From DATBGZ01 sp036557785 (lineage in GTDB: Bacteria > Actinomycetota > Actinomycetes > Mycobacteriales > Micromonosporaceae): a DNA stretch of 64,000 nt. Below the pieces are notes generated by a model. It had not been told where the DNA came from. It ran no database searches and saw nothing but the letters and a program-made list of their open reading frames with translations. Where the stretch lies: NCBI GenBank assembly GCA_036557785.1, contig DATBGZ010000037.1:69606-133605 (forward strand). Reading direction: 5' to 3'. Made by a program: the position numbers and the translations under genes. This document shows, piece by piece, positions 41,074 through 49,759 of this stretch (positions are counted from its first letter, which is position 1; each line of letters starts with the position of its first letter).

Positions 41074-42054
41074 ATGCCACAATCGTCAGTTTCCGTGCGC
41101 CGCCGCCTCACGGCCGCCGTCGTCACGATCGGCGGGGTGGTGGTACTCGCCGTGGCCGCGATCGTCTCGTGGTCCTGGCGATCGCAACTGCCCGACCCGG
41201 TCGCCTCGCACTGGGGCAAGGGCGACATTCCGAACGGCTTCTCGTCGCTCTCCTCGTTCATCGGCACCCTGATCGGCCTGGGCCTGGTCCTGGTGCTCGG
41301 CTTCGGCGCGGTCACCTGGGCGTTGGGCCAATCGGCGGTGATCCGCCGCATCGGCGCGGGAGCAACGGTCTGGGCAGCCCTGTTCCTCTCGATCATTCTG
41401 GTCGGCACTCTGGCGAACCAGCGCGGTCTGGTCGACGCCCGCGACGCCCGCGGTCTGGGCTCGCTGATCGTCATCGCCGTCCTGGGCTCGCTGGTGCCGG
41501 CCGTGATCGTCGCGGTGGCCGTCCCCGGCGACCCGCCGCAGCCCACCGACGTGGCGCCGGCGCCCGACGCGCCCCGCGCGAGGCTCCTCGGCGGCGAGAG
41601 CACCTCCTGGACCGGCCGGCAGTCCTCGCCCATGGTCTTCGTGATCGGCGTTCCGGCGACCGCGCTGATCGTCGGGCTGGCCGTGTGGACGCGGTTGTGG
41701 GGTGTGCTGGCCGTCGTTGCCGTGGTCCTCGTCCTGCTGGTGAGCATGTCGTCGCTCGTGGTCCGGGTGGACCGCTCGGGTCTCACGGTGCGATCCGGCG
41801 TTGGCCTGCCGCGCTACCGGGTGCCGCTCGACGAGATCGTTCGTGCCGACGTCACGCAGGTCTCGCCGTTGGGCGACTTCGGCGGGTGGGGTTGGCGGGT
41901 GGGCCGCGGCGGTCGCGTCGGCGTCGTGCTGCGCTCCGGCGAGGGGCTGCTGGTCGAGCGGACGGGTGGGCGATCGATTGTCGTCACCGTCGATGACGCC
42001 GCCACCGCGGCCGGCGTGATCAATGCGCTCGCCGACCGCGCCCGCGCCCACTGA
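41074..42054 (+). CDS. DUF1648-containing membrane protein
   Basis: The 326-residue protein starts with a membrane helix followed by SWRSQLPDPVASHWGKGDIPNGFSS, the DUF1648 signature. Several more helices follow, then a soluble C-terminal part (RVDRSGLTVRSGVGLPRYRVPLDEIVRADV) resembling a PH-like domain. The family includes SdpI-like immunity/sensor proteins, but no Sdp toxin gene is adjacent. ATG 41074 is preferred for TAGGAG at 8 nt spacing. Confidence 0.8.
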   Translation: MPQSSVSVRRRLTAAVVTIGGVVVLAVAAIVSWSWRSQLPDPVASHWGKGDIPNGFSSLSSFIGTLIGLGLVLVLGFGAVTWALGQSAVIRRIGAGATVWAALFLSIILVGTLANQRGLVDARDARGLGSLIVIAVLGSLVPAVIVAVAVPGDPPQPTDVAPAPDAPRARLLGGESTSWTGRQSSPMVFVIGVPATALIVGLAVWTRLWGVLAVVAVVLVLLVSMSSLVVRVDRSGLTVRSGVGLPRYRVPLDEIVRADVTQVSPLGDFGGWGWRVGRGGRVGVVLRSGEGLLVERTGGRSIVVTVDDAATAAGVINALADRARAH

Positions 42055-42123
42055 CCCGATGGTTGCGATTCCTGGCGCGATGGTCCCTGGCGACAGCCAG
42101 GCCCGGCGGGCAGGATCGAGGGC

Positions 42124-42732
42124 ATGTCAACAGCACTGATCGTCGTCGACGTGCAGGAGTCGTTCCGCCAGCGCCCGCTCTGGGCGACCGCCTCCAATCC
42201 CGACATCGTCACCGACGTCAATCGCCTCGTGGACGCCGCCCGCGAGCGGAATGAGCTCGTGGTCTGGGTGCTGCACGCTGAGGCGGGCAGTGGGGGCGAT
42301 TTCGACCCCGCCAACGGGCACGTACGGCCGATCGAGGGTCTGCGGCCCCGCGAGGGCGAGCCCGTCGTGACGAAGACGTCCCACAACGCCTTCACCACCC
42401 CGAACCTGCAGCAGATCCTCGTCTCCTACGGGATCAGGCACGTCGTGGTCTGCGGCATCCGTACCGAGCAGTGCGTCGAGACCACCGCCCGCGTGGCGAG
42501 CGATCTGGGCTACGAGGTGACCTTCGTGACCGAGGCGACGGTGACCTTCCCCGCCCCGCACCGTGACGCGCCGGAGCACCTCAGCGTGGGCGAACTGCTG
42601 GCCGACCCGCGGACGCTGCCGGTCGACGCGATCCTCGCCCGGACGGAGTACGCGCTCGCCGGCAGGTTCGCGACGATCGCCACCGTGGCGCAGGTGGTCG
42701 GCGACCGGGAATCCGCGCTGAGCACCCCCTGA
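42124..42732 (+). CDS. Isochorismatase-like cysteine hydrolase
   Basis: The 202-residue protein has ALIVVDVQESF (catalytic Asp), a Lys in VVTKTSHNAF, and GIRTEQCVETTARVASDLGYEV with the nucleophile Cys. This makes the Asp-Lys-Cys triad of the isochorismatase/nicotinamidase superfamily. The substrate is unknown. The start is ATG 42124, with CAGGAT ending 7 nt upstream and GAGGG as a weak ribosome-binding site. Confidence 0.85.
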   Translation: MSTALIVVDVQESFRQRPLWATASNPDIVTDVNRLVDAARERNELVVWVLHAEAGSGGDFDPANGHVRPIEGLRPREGEPVVTKTSHNAFTTPNLQQILVSYGIRHVVVCGIRTEQCVETTARVASDLGYEVTFVTEATVTFPAPHRDAPEHLSVGELLADPRTLPVDAILARTEYALAGRFATIATVAQVVGDRESALSTP

Positions 42733-42787
42733 CCCCGCTCGTCATGCCGTCTCGTGCAGGTCCCCGATGCCGGACCATCCAGCGGTC

Positions 42788-42905
42788 TAGGCTGCCGATG
42801 TGATCCGGGGCGAAGCCGTGGGCGGGCAGGCGTGATCGGGCGGGGCGAAGCCGTGGGCGGGCCGGAGTGATCGGGCGGGGCGAAGCCGTGGGCGGGACAG
42901 GGTGA
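42788..42905 (+). repeat. Tandem 32-35 bp repeat encoding three GTGA-chained mini-ORFs before acpS
   Basis: Three units start at 42800, 42832 and 42867. Each begins GTGATC and contains GGGGCGAAGCCGTGGGCGGG. Each reads as an ORF: V-I-R-G-E-A-V-G-G-Q-A, V-I-G-R-G-E-A-V-G-G-P-E and V-I-G-R-G-E-A-V-G-G-T-G. The stops (42833-42835, 42868-42870, 42903-42905) overlap the next GTG by GTGA, and the last GTG (42902) is the acpS start. TAGGCT (42788-42793) ends 6 nt before the first GTG and fits a leaderless -10. It may be a translation-coupled leader cascade or simply a duplicated start region. Confidence 0.7.
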
Positions 42906-43282
42906 TTGTGGCGGTCGGGATCGACGTGGTGTTGGTCGAACGCTTCGGCCGCGCCCTGCAACGCACGCCGTTGCTGGGGGAGCGACTCTTCACCGAGGCC
43001 GAGCGCCACACGCCCTCCGGCCTGGCCCGGCCGTACGAGTCGCTCGCCGCGCGGTTCGCCGCGAAGGAGGCGGTGGCGAAGGCGCTCGGTGCCCCGAACG
43101 GCCTCAACTGGCACGACTGCGAGGTGGTCACCGATCACGACGGGCGGCCGTGGTTGACCGTCGCCGGTACGGTCGCCGCCGCCTCGGCCGAGCGGGGTAT
43201 CACCCGCTGGCACCTGTCGCTGTCGCACGATGGTGGCATCGCGTCGGCCATGGTCCTCGCCGAGGGCGACGATCCCCGTTAA
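42902..43282 (+). CDS. acpS: Holo-[acyl-carrier-protein] synthase
   Basis: The 126-residue protein has VAVGIDVVLVERFGRAL (Mg2+ Asp) and SLAARFAAKEAVAKALG, the AcpS signatures. It transfers 4'-phosphopantetheine from CoA to acyl carrier proteins. GTG 42902 overlaps the stop of the third upstream mini-ORF, and the next in-frame GTG (42908) is an alternative. It is followed after 19 nt by nnr. Confidence 0.9.
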   Translation: MIVAVGIDVVLVERFGRALQRTPLLGERLFTEAERHTPSGLARPYESLAARFAAKEAVAKALGAPNGLNWHDCEVVTDHDGRPWLTVAGTVAAASAERGITRWHLSLSHDGGIASAMVLAEGDDPR

Positions 43283-43301
43283 CAGCCGAAGGGGGCGGTC
43301 G

Positions 43302-44780
43302 ATGAGGGGTGCATGGCGGGCGGCCGACGTACGGGCCGCCGAGGCAAAGCTGATGCAGGCGCTGCCGGAGCTGACGCTCATGGGGCGCGCCGCCGAGGGC
43401 CTGGCCCGTCGGTGCGCGCAACTGCTCGCCGACACCGGTGTCTACGGCTCGCGGGTGCTGCTGCTCGTCGGCGGTGGGAACAACGGCGGCGACGCCCTGT
43501 TCGCGGGCGCGTTGCTGGCCCGGCGGGGGGCGGCCGTACGGGCGCTCCTGCTGGCGCCGGAGAAGGCCCATGCGCAGGGGCTCGCCGCGCTGCGGGACGC
43601 CGGTGGGCGGGTGACGAGCGCGGCCAGCGATGGCGAGGTCGACCGGGCCCTGCATGAGTCCACAGTGGACCTCGTGGTCGATGGCATCGTGGGCATCGGG
43701 GCCAAGGGCTCTCTGCGCGGCACCGCGGCCGCGGCCGTACGGGTGCTGGATGCCTGGGACGCCGCCGAGCGCCCGGCCGTGGTGGCCGTCGACGTGCCCT
43801 CGGGCGTGGCGGTCGACACGGGCGCGGTGGAGGGTCCGGTGGTGCGCGCCGACGTCACGGTCACCTTCGGCTGCCTCAAGCCCGCGCTGGTCGTGGGCCC
43901 GGCCGCCGCCCTCGCGGGACTCGTCGACACGGTCGACATTGGACTGTCCACACCGGACGCCCCGCCCGCGGTCCAGGTGCCCGATCTCGACGACATCGCG
44001 TCATGGTGGCCACTGCCCGGGCCGGCGTCGGACAAGTACACGCGCGGCGTGGCCGGGCTCGCCACGGGCTCGGCAGGCTTTCCGGGCGCGGCTCTGCTCT
44101 CCGCCGCGGGTGCGCTGGCTGGACCGACCGGCATGGTGCGCTACGCCGGGCCGGTCGCCGGCGACGTGGTGCGGGCACATCCGTCCGTGGTCGCGGGCCC
44201 GAGCGTGGGGCGGGCGGGTCGCGTGCAGGCCTGGCTCGTGGGCTGCGGCACCGGCACCGACGAGCGGGCGCTGGGCGAGTTGCGCGCCGTGCTCGCCGCG
44301 CCCGTACCGGTGGTGGTCGACGCGGACGGGCTCACCCTGGCCGGTGAGCCCGACATGGCCGAGGCGATCCGCGCGCGCGACGCGCCGACGGTGGTGACGC
44401 CCCATGACCGGGAGTACCAGCGGATCGCGGGCGAGGTGGTCGGGCCCGATCGGGTGGCGGCGGCGCGTGGTCTGGCCCAGCGACTCGGGGTGACGGTGCT
44501 GCTCAAGGGCGACCGGACCGTGGTGGCCGACCCCGACGGGGACGCCTGGGTGAACCCCACCGGTTCGCCGGTGCTCGCCACGGCCGGAACCGGGGACGTG
44601 CTGGCCGGGCTGCTGGTCTCGCTCCTGGCGGCCGGGTTACCCGCACCCCGGGCGGCCCTGGCAGCCGCCTTCGTGCACGGCCTCGCCGGCCGCCACGCCG
44701 CGTCGCGGCGGCCGGTGACCTCACAGGACGTCGCGGTGGCGCTACCCGTCGTGATCGGATCTCTGCTGTCCGCCTACTGA
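43302..44780 (+). CDS. nnr: Bifunctional NAD(P)H-hydrate epimerase / ADP-dependent dehydratase
   Basis: The 492-residue protein has an N-terminal YjeF_N epimerase domain (VLLLVGGGNNGGDALFAGALLARRG; VVAVDVPSGVAVDTG) and a C-terminal carbohydrate-kinase-like dehydratase domain (SDKYTRGVAGLATGSAGFPGA; TPHDREYQRI; TAGTGDVLAGLLVSLLAAG). It repairs hydrated NAD(P)H. ATG 43302 follows GGGGG. It is part of the acpS-to-tsaD run. Confidence 0.92.
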   Translation: MRGAWRAADVRAAEAKLMQALPELTLMGRAAEGLARRCAQLLADTGVYGSRVLLLVGGGNNGGDALFAGALLARRGAAVRALLLAPEKAHAQGLAALRDAGGRVTSAASDGEVDRALHESTVDLVVDGIVGIGAKGSLRGTAAAAVRVLDAWDAAERPAVVAVDVPSGVAVDTGAVEGPVVRADVTVTFGCLKPALVVGPAAALAGLVDTVDIGLSTPDAPPAVQVPDLDDIASWWPLPGPASDKYTRGVAGLATGSAGFPGAALLSAAGALAGPTGMVRYAGPVAGDVVRAHPSVVAGPSVGRAGRVQAWLVGCGTGTDERALGELRAVLAAPVPVVVDADGLTLAGEPDMAEAIRARDAPTVVTPHDREYQRIAGEVVGPDRVAAARGLAQRLGVTVLLKGDRTVVADPDGDAWVNPTGSPVLATAGTGDVLAGLLVSLLAAGLPAPRAALAAAFVHGLAGRHAASRRPVTSQDVAVALPVVIGSLLSAY

Positions 44781-44784
44781 CCGG

Positions 44785-44790
44785 TAAGAT
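44785..44790 (+). promoter_or_regulatory. Candidate leaderless -10 (TAAGAT) of alr
   Basis: TAAGAT ends 6 nt before ATG 44797. The preceding nnr stop is at 44780, so alr may have its own promoter. Confidence 0.45.
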
Positions 44791-44796
44791 CTGGAC

Positions 44797-45945
44797 ATGT
44801 GGCAGGCCGAGGTGCGCGTCGATCTTGACGCGATCGAGCACAACGTGCGCCTGCTGCGCGAGATCGCCGCGTCGTCCGGCGCCGAGGTCATGGCCGTGGT
44901 GAAGGGCGACGGGTACGGGCACGGGATGGTGACGGCGGCCCGGGCGGCGCTGCGCGGCGGGGCCACCTGGCTCGGTGCGTGCACGGTCGGCGAGGCGCTG
45001 GCCCTGCGCGCCGCCGGGGTCACGGCTCCCGTCTTCGCCTGGCTCATCTCGCCGGGCGTCGCCCTCGCCCCGGCGCTCGAGGCGGGCGTGGATCTCGGGA
45101 CCGGCACGATCGCCCAGCTCGCGGAGATCGTCGGTGCCGCACGCCGTACGGGCATCGCTGCCCGGGTGCACCTCAAGCTCGACACCGGGCTGTCCCGTGG
45201 CGGCGCCGTGGCCGGGGACTGGCCCGCCCTCTGCGAGGCGGCGGCCAAGGCGCAGGCCGACGGCACCATCGCCGTGGTCGGCGCGTGGAGCCACCTGGCC
45301 CACGCCGACGAGCCGGGGCACCCCACCAACGACGCGCAGTTGGCCGCGTTCCACGACGGCCTCGCGACGGCCGAGCGGCTCGGCCTCGCCCCGCGCTACC
45401 GGCACCTGGCGAACTCCGCCGCCACGCTGACACGGTCAGAGACGCACTTCGATCTCGTGCGACCCGGGATCGCCTGCTATGGCCTGAATCCGGTGCCCAG
45501 GCTGGACATGGCGCTGCGTCCGGCGATGACCGTGCGGGCGCGGGTCGTGCTCACCAAGCGCGTCCCCGCCGGTCAGGGCGTCTCCTACGGGCACACGTAC
45601 CAGACCCCGGGGCCGGCGACGCTCGCGCTCGTGCCGCTCGGGTACGCCGACGGGGTCCCGCGTGCCGCGAGCAACCGGGCGTTCGTCCACTTGGCCGGCG
45701 CGAACCGGCGCATCGCCGGCCGGGTCTGCATGGACCAGATCGTGCTGGACTGTGGCGATGACGCGGTGGCCGCGGGCGACGTGGCGGTGCTGTTCGGACC
45801 GGGCGAGGATGGCGAGCCGACCGCCGACGACTGGGCCAGGGCGGTGGACACGATCAACTACGAGATCGTGACGCGGTTCGGCAGCACCCGGGTGCCTCGG
45901 GTCTACAGTGGAGCCCTCACGGAGGGCGTCGAGGTCGATCGATGA
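44797..45945 (+). CDS. alr: Alanine racemase
   Basis: The 382-residue PLP enzyme has VMAVVKGDGYGHG with the PLP Lys at residue 36, LDTGLSRGG, RPGIACYGLNP and GVSYGHTYQ with the second catalytic Tyr. It makes D-alanine for peptidoglycan. The Lys loop reads KGDGYGHG where KADAYGHG is commoner. The start is ATG 44797 after TAAGAT-N6. Its stop overlaps the hydrolase start (ATGA). Confidence 0.95.
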   Translation: MWQAEVRVDLDAIEHNVRLLREIAASSGAEVMAVVKGDGYGHGMVTAARAALRGGATWLGACTVGEALALRAAGVTAPVFAWLISPGVALAPALEAGVDLGTGTIAQLAEIVGAARRTGIAARVHLKLDTGLSRGGAVAGDWPALCEAAAKAQADGTIAVVGAWSHLAHADEPGHPTNDAQLAAFHDGLATAERLGLAPRYRHLANSAATLTRSETHFDLVRPGIACYGLNPVPRLDMALRPAMTVRARVVLTKRVPAGQGVSYGHTYQTPGPATLALVPLGYADGVPRAASNRAFVHLAGANRRIAGRVCMDQIVLDCGDDAVAAGDVAVLFGPGEDGEPTADDWARAVDTINYEIVTRFGSTRVPRVYSGALTEGVEVDR

Positions 45946-47069
45946 GTGAGGGTGTTCTCGAACCGCCGCGTCGCAGCGGCGGCCGTGGTCGGGTCGCCGC
46001 TGGAGTCGTGGGCGGCCTGGTGGGACTCGCGGCCGCCGGGGTGGCGGCCGGACTCGCCGCCGAGCGAACGCTGCTGCGGCGCCAGAAGCGCGTCGTGGGG
46101 CACGATCCGTACGCCGACGAGCCATTCGGCGAGCTGCCCGCCGACGAGTACCGCACGATCGTCACGGCCGAGGGCGTGCCGCTGCACGTCGAGATCACGG
46201 CCCCGCGCTGGGGGACCGGGGGCCAACCCCGCCGTCGCGGTGCCGAGGTCACGGTCGTCTTCATCCACGGCTTCTGCCTCGACATGGGCACGTTCCACTT
46301 CCAGCGCCAGGCACTCTCCCGCGTCGAGGGGGTGCGGACCGTCTCGTACGACCAGCCCGGGCATGGCCGATCGGGCCGGTTGGAGAAGGGCGAGTACACG
46401 CTGGAGATGCTCGCCTCGGCGCTGCGCAAGGTGATCGAGGAGTGCGCGCCCCGAGACGGCGCCGTCGTACTCTTCGGGCACTCCATGGGTGGCATGGCGA
46501 TCATGGCACTGGCCGACCTCGTGCCGGAGCTGTTCACCGGTTCCGGGCGGGTCGCCGGTGTGGTGCTCGCGAACACGTCGGCGGGCGGGGTCACGTTCGG
46601 CCTGCCGGAGGTGGTGGTGCGCTTCCGCGGCCGCCTGCTGCCGTTGATCTCCGGGGCCGGTACCGCGACGGCGACCGTGCTCGACCGCGCTCGCGCATCC
46701 GCCAGTGACCTGGCCTGGCTGCTGACCCGGCGGTACGGGTTCGGCTCGGAGGGCGGGAGCCCGGCGCTGGTGTCCTATGTGGAGCAGATGATCACGGCCA
46801 CGTCGACCGAATCGGTGGCCCGCTACATGCGAGCGCTCTACAGCCACGACCGCGAGCCGGGACTGCCTGTGCTCAAGCCGGTCCCCGTCCTGCTCATCGC
46901 AGGCGAACAGGACCGGGTCACCCCGGTCGAGCACTCACGGGCGATCGCGCGAGCGTTGCCGCACGCGGAACTCGCCGTCATCCCCGGCGCCGGCCACGTG
47001 GCGTTGGTGGAGCGCGGCGATGACGTGAACGCGGTCCTGCTTCCCTTCGTCCGTAGGATCGGTGCGTGA
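45942..47069 (+). CDS. Membrane-anchored alpha/beta-hydrolase
   Basis: The 375-residue protein has one N-terminal hydrophobic segment (VAAGVVGGLVGLAAAGVAAGLAA) and an alpha/beta-hydrolase core: VFIHGFCLDMGTF, YDQPGHGRSG, the nucleophile elbow GHSMGGM, a triad Asp in AGEQDRVTP and a His in PGAGHVALVE. Homologues occur between alr and tsaE in many actinobacteria; the substrate is unknown. ATG 45942 overlaps alr; the stop overlaps tsaE (GTGA). Confidence 0.9.
   Translation: MSEGVLEPPRRSGGRGRVAAGVVGGLVGLAAAGVAAGLAAERTLLRRQKRVVGHDPYADEPFGELPADEYRTIVTAEGVPLHVEITAPRWGTGGQPRRRGAEVTVVFIHGFCLDMGTFHFQRQALSRVEGVRTVSYDQPGHGRSGRLEKGEYTLEMLASALRKVIEECAPRDGAVVLFGHSMGGMAIMALADLVPELFTGSGRVAGVVLANTSAGGVTFGLPEVVVRFRGRLLPLISGAGTATATVLDRARASASDLAWLLTRRYGFGSEGGSPALVSYVEQMITATSTESVARYMRALYSHDREPGLPVLKPVPVLLIAGEQDRVTPVEHSRAIARALPHAELAVIPGAGHVALVERGDDVNAVLLPFVRRIGA
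47054..47059 (+). promoter_or_regulatory. Candidate leaderless -10 (TAGGAT) of tsaE
   Basis: TAGGAT ends 6 nt before GTG 47066, inside the end of the hydrolase gene. Confidence 0.4.
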
Positions 47070-47560
47070 CCGCGATCGAGTTGCGGACCGCCGACGACAC
47101 CCGCGACCTGGGCCGCCGGCTCGCCGCGGTGCTGCGGGCTGGAGATCTCGTGATCCTCGATGGGCCGCTCGGCGCCGGCAAGACCGTGCTGGCGCAGGGA
47201 ATCGGTGACGGCCTCGGTGTGCTGGGCGCCGTCACGTCGCCGACGTTCGTGATCGCCCGGGTGCACCGGCCGCACCCGACGCGGGGGCGCGCCCTGCCCC
47301 TCGTGCACGTCGACGCCTACCGGCTCGGCGGCATCGCCGAGGTGGACGACCTGGATCTCGATACCGGTCTGGAGGAGGCGGTGACGGTGGTCGAATGGGG
47401 CGGCGGAAAGGTGGAGCGGCTCGCCGACGCACACCTGCTCGTACGGCTGAGCCGGCATGAGGACGACAGCCGCACGGCGCACCTGCGGGGCGTGGGCGGC
47501 GACTGGGCGAGCCGGCTGCTGTCGCTGGATCTCGCCGCGGGTCCGGTCGGGCGCGGGTAG
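47066..47560 (+). CDS. tsaE: tRNA t6A37 synthesis ATPase TsaE
   Basis: The 164-residue protein has the P-loop GPLGAGKTVLAQGIGDGLG and VTSPTFVIARVH, then HVDAYRLGG and VEWGGG as in TsaE. It works with TsaB and TsaD, both encoded downstream, to make threonylcarbamoyladenosine in tRNA. GTG 47066 overlaps the previous stop. Confidence 0.93.
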   Translation: MTAIELRTADDTRDLGRRLAAVLRAGDLVILDGPLGAGKTVLAQGIGDGLGVLGAVTSPTFVIARVHRPHPTRGRALPLVHVDAYRLGGIAEVDDLDLDTGLEEAVTVVEWGGGKVERLADAHLLVRLSRHEDDSRTAHLRGVGGDWASRLLSLDLAAGPVGRG

Positions 47561-47563
47561 GGT
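47558..47563 (+). promoter_or_regulatory. Candidate leaderless -10 (TAGGGT) of tsaB
   Basis: TAGGGT ends 7 nt before GTG 47571 and includes the tsaE stop codon. Confidence 0.4.
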
Positions 47564-47570
47564 TCCGCTC

Positions 47571-48254
47571 GTGCTCGTGCTCGTGCTGGACACCGCCACC
47601 CCCGCGGTCACCGCGGCGGTCGTGCTCGTCGATCCCATGGCCAGCGGCCGGACCGGTGTGCGAGCGCTCTCGGCGCGGTGTGTCACGGACGCCCGTGCCC
47701 ACGGCGAGCTGCTCGCCCCCGCGGTCGCGTCGGTGCTCTCCGCGGCGGGCGTCAGCGGCCGTGACCTCGCGGCCATCGTCGCGGGCGTGGGGCCCGGGCC
47801 GTTCACCGGCCTGCGGGTGGGGCTCGCGACCGGCGCCTCGATCGGCCAGGCGCTGGGGATCCCGACCTACGGCGTGTGCTCGCTCGACGCGATCGGTACC
47901 GCCGCCCGAGCGGCGAGCCTGGTCGCCACGGATGCCCGTCGCAAGGAGATCTACTGGGGTGTCTATCGCGGCGGTGTCGCGTTGACCGAGCCCGCCGTGG
48001 ACCGGCCCGAGCGCGTCGCCGAACTGCTCGCGGGTAGCGAGGTCGAGGTCGCATTGGGCGACGGCGCCCACCGGTACGCCGCTGCGCTGCCGTGGCCGTA
48101 CCTCGACGAGCCGCGCTATCCGCCGCCGGTCGCGCTCGCCTGCCTCGCCGCCGACCGGGTGCGCCACCGGGCACCCGGCGAGATCCTCACCCCGCTCTAC
48201 CTGCGCCGGCCCGATGTCGCCGAGCCGCACGCGCCCAAGGCCGTGGCGCGATGA
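47571..48254 (+). CDS. tsaB: tRNA t6A37 synthesis protein TsaB
   Basis: The 227-residue protein has LDTATPAVTAAVVLV at the N-terminus and GVGPGPFTGLRVGLATGASIGQALGIPTYGVCSLDAI, the TsaB signature. It is the non-catalytic partner of TsaD. GTG 47571 is chosen from three nearby GTGs because TAGGGT ends 7 nt upstream. The stop overlaps rimI (ATGA). Confidence 0.92.
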   Translation: MLVLVLDTATPAVTAAVVLVDPMASGRTGVRALSARCVTDARAHGELLAPAVASVLSAAGVSGRDLAAIVAGVGPGPFTGLRVGLATGASIGQALGIPTYGVCSLDAIGTAARAASLVATDARRKEIYWGVYRGGVALTEPAVDRPERVAELLAGSEVEVALGDGAHRYAAALPWPYLDEPRYPPPVALACLAADRVRHRAPGEILTPLYLRRPDVAEPHAPKAVAR

Positions 48255-48703
48255 GAACCGTGACGCTGGGGCGGCTGCGCTGGTTCCACCTCGACCAGGT
48301 GCTCGCCATCGAGGCCGACCTCTTCGGTGCGGAGCACTGGTCGCCGGCGATGTTCTGGAACGAACTCGCCAACGGGCATCACTACGTCGCTGCGCTCGAG
48401 GGCGACAGTGTTGTCGGGTATGCCGGGATCGCCGTCGTTCGCCCCGAGGCGTGGGTGAACAACATCGCCGTGCGGCGTGACCGCCAGCGCCTCGGCATCG
48501 GCCGGCTCCTGCTCGACGAGCTGCTCGCGCACGCGCGGGACCGGGGTGCGACGCACACGCTGCTCGAGGTCGCGGCCGACAACGCCCCGGCTCAGAAGAT
48601 GTACGCCGGGTACGGCTTCGAGATCGTCGGCGTACGCCGCGGCTACTACCAGCCGAGCAACACCGATGCGCTGGTGATGCGAAGGGACGAACCGCATGCC
48701 TGA
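48251..48703 (+). CDS. rimI: Ribosomal-protein-alanine N-acetyltransferase-like GNAT
   Basis: The 150-residue GNAT protein has WVNNIAVRRDRQRLGIGRLLLDELLAHA (acetyl-CoA loop RLGIG) and LEVAADNAPAQKMYAGYGFEIVGVRRGYY, as in RimI between tsaB and tsaD. ATG 48251 overlaps the tsaB stop; its 3' end overlaps tsaD by 8 nt. The protein target in actinobacteria is not certain. Confidence 0.9.
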   Translation: MRTVTLGRLRWFHLDQVLAIEADLFGAEHWSPAMFWNELANGHHYVAALEGDSVVGYAGIAVVRPEAWVNNIAVRRDRQRLGIGRLLLDELLAHARDRGATHTLLEVAADNAPAQKMYAGYGFEIVGVRRGYYQPSNTDALVMRRDEPHA

Positions 48704-49739
48704 ACCGCTGGTCCTGGGCATCGAGACATCCTGCGACGAGACCGGCGTCGGGGTCGTCCGCGGGTCCACGCTCCTCGCCGACGAGGTCGCGTCCAGTGTG
48801 GACGAACACGCGCGGTATGGCGGGGTGGTGCCGGAGGTTGCGAGCCGGGCCCACCTCGAGGCGATGGTGCCGACCGTGCAGCGGGCGCTGCGCACCGCCG
48901 GAGTGCGACTCTCCGATGTGGACGCGATTGCGGTGACGGCGGGCCCTGGGCTGGCCGGGGCCCTGCTCGTGGGGATCGCTGCGGCGAAGGGATATGCGGT
49001 CGCGACGGAGAAGCCGATCTATGGCGTGAACCACCTCGCCGCCCACGTGGCCGTGGACATGCTCGAGCACGGCCCGCTGCCATCGCCGTCGGTGGCGCTG
49101 CTCGTCTCGGGCGGGCACTCGTCGCTGCTGCTGGTCGAGGATCTCGCGGGGCGGGTTCAGCCGCTGGGCGCCACGATCGACGACGCGGCGGGCGAGGCGT
49201 ACGACAAGGTCGCCCGCCTGCTGGGCATGCCGTTCCCGGGCGGACCGCCGGTCGACCGCGCGGCGCAGGAGGGCAATCCGGACGCGGTCGCGTTTCCGCG
49301 CGGGCTCACGCAGAGCCGCGACGTCGCCGAGCATCGCTTCGACTTCTCGTTCTCCGGCCTGAAGACCGCGGTGGCGCGCTGGCTGGAGAAGCGGCTGCGC
49401 GATGGCGAGACCATCCCGGTCTCGGATGTCGCGGCCAGCTTCCAGGAGGCGGTCTGCGACGTGCTCACGGCCAAGGCCGTCGATGCCTGCCGGGAGTACG
49501 GCATCGACACGCTCGTGATCGGCGGCGGCGTGGCCGCCAACTCACGGTTGCGCAGCCTCGCCGAGGCCCGGTGCGACAAGGAGGGCATCGCGCTGCGCGT
49601 GCCACGGGCGCGGCTCTGCACGGACAACGGCGCCATGGTGGCGGCCCTGGGCGCACATCTGATGGCCGCGGGTCGCGCGCCCAGTGCGCTGGATCTGCCG
49701 GCCGACCCGGCGCTGCCGGTCGCTACAGTGACCGTCTGA
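48696..49739 (+). CDS. tsaD: tRNA t6A37 threonylcarbamoyltransferase TsaD
   Basis: The 347-residue protein has VLGIETSCDETGVGVV, YGVNHLAAHVAVDML with the metal His pair, LLVSGGHSSLLLVEDL and VIGGGVAANSRLR. It catalyses the transfer of threonylcarbamoyl to A37 of ANN-decoding tRNAs. The start is ATG 48696 within the end of rimI, so the genes are coupled. Confidence 0.95.
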   Translation: MPEPLVLGIETSCDETGVGVVRGSTLLADEVASSVDEHARYGGVVPEVASRAHLEAMVPTVQRALRTAGVRLSDVDAIAVTAGPGLAGALLVGIAAAKGYAVATEKPIYGVNHLAAHVAVDMLEHGPLPSPSVALLVSGGHSSLLLVEDLAGRVQPLGATIDDAAGEAYDKVARLLGMPFPGGPPVDRAAQEGNPDAVAFPRGLTQSRDVAEHRFDFSFSGLKTAVARWLEKRLRDGETIPVSDVAASFQEAVCDVLTAKAVDACREYGIDTLVIGGGVAANSRLRSLAEARCDKEGIALRVPRARLCTDNGAMVAALGAHLMAAGRAPSALDLPADPALPVATVTV

Positions 49740-49759
49740 GCCGCCGGGAGGGACGCGCC

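Noticed and set aside
41074..42054. SdpI-type immunity protein
   Set aside because: DUF1648 is shared, but no SdpC-like toxin or SdpR is adjacent; left as unknown.
42800..42901. CRISPR array
   Set aside because: The three units are contiguous near-identical tandem repeats without variable spacers; they read as coupled mini-ORFs.
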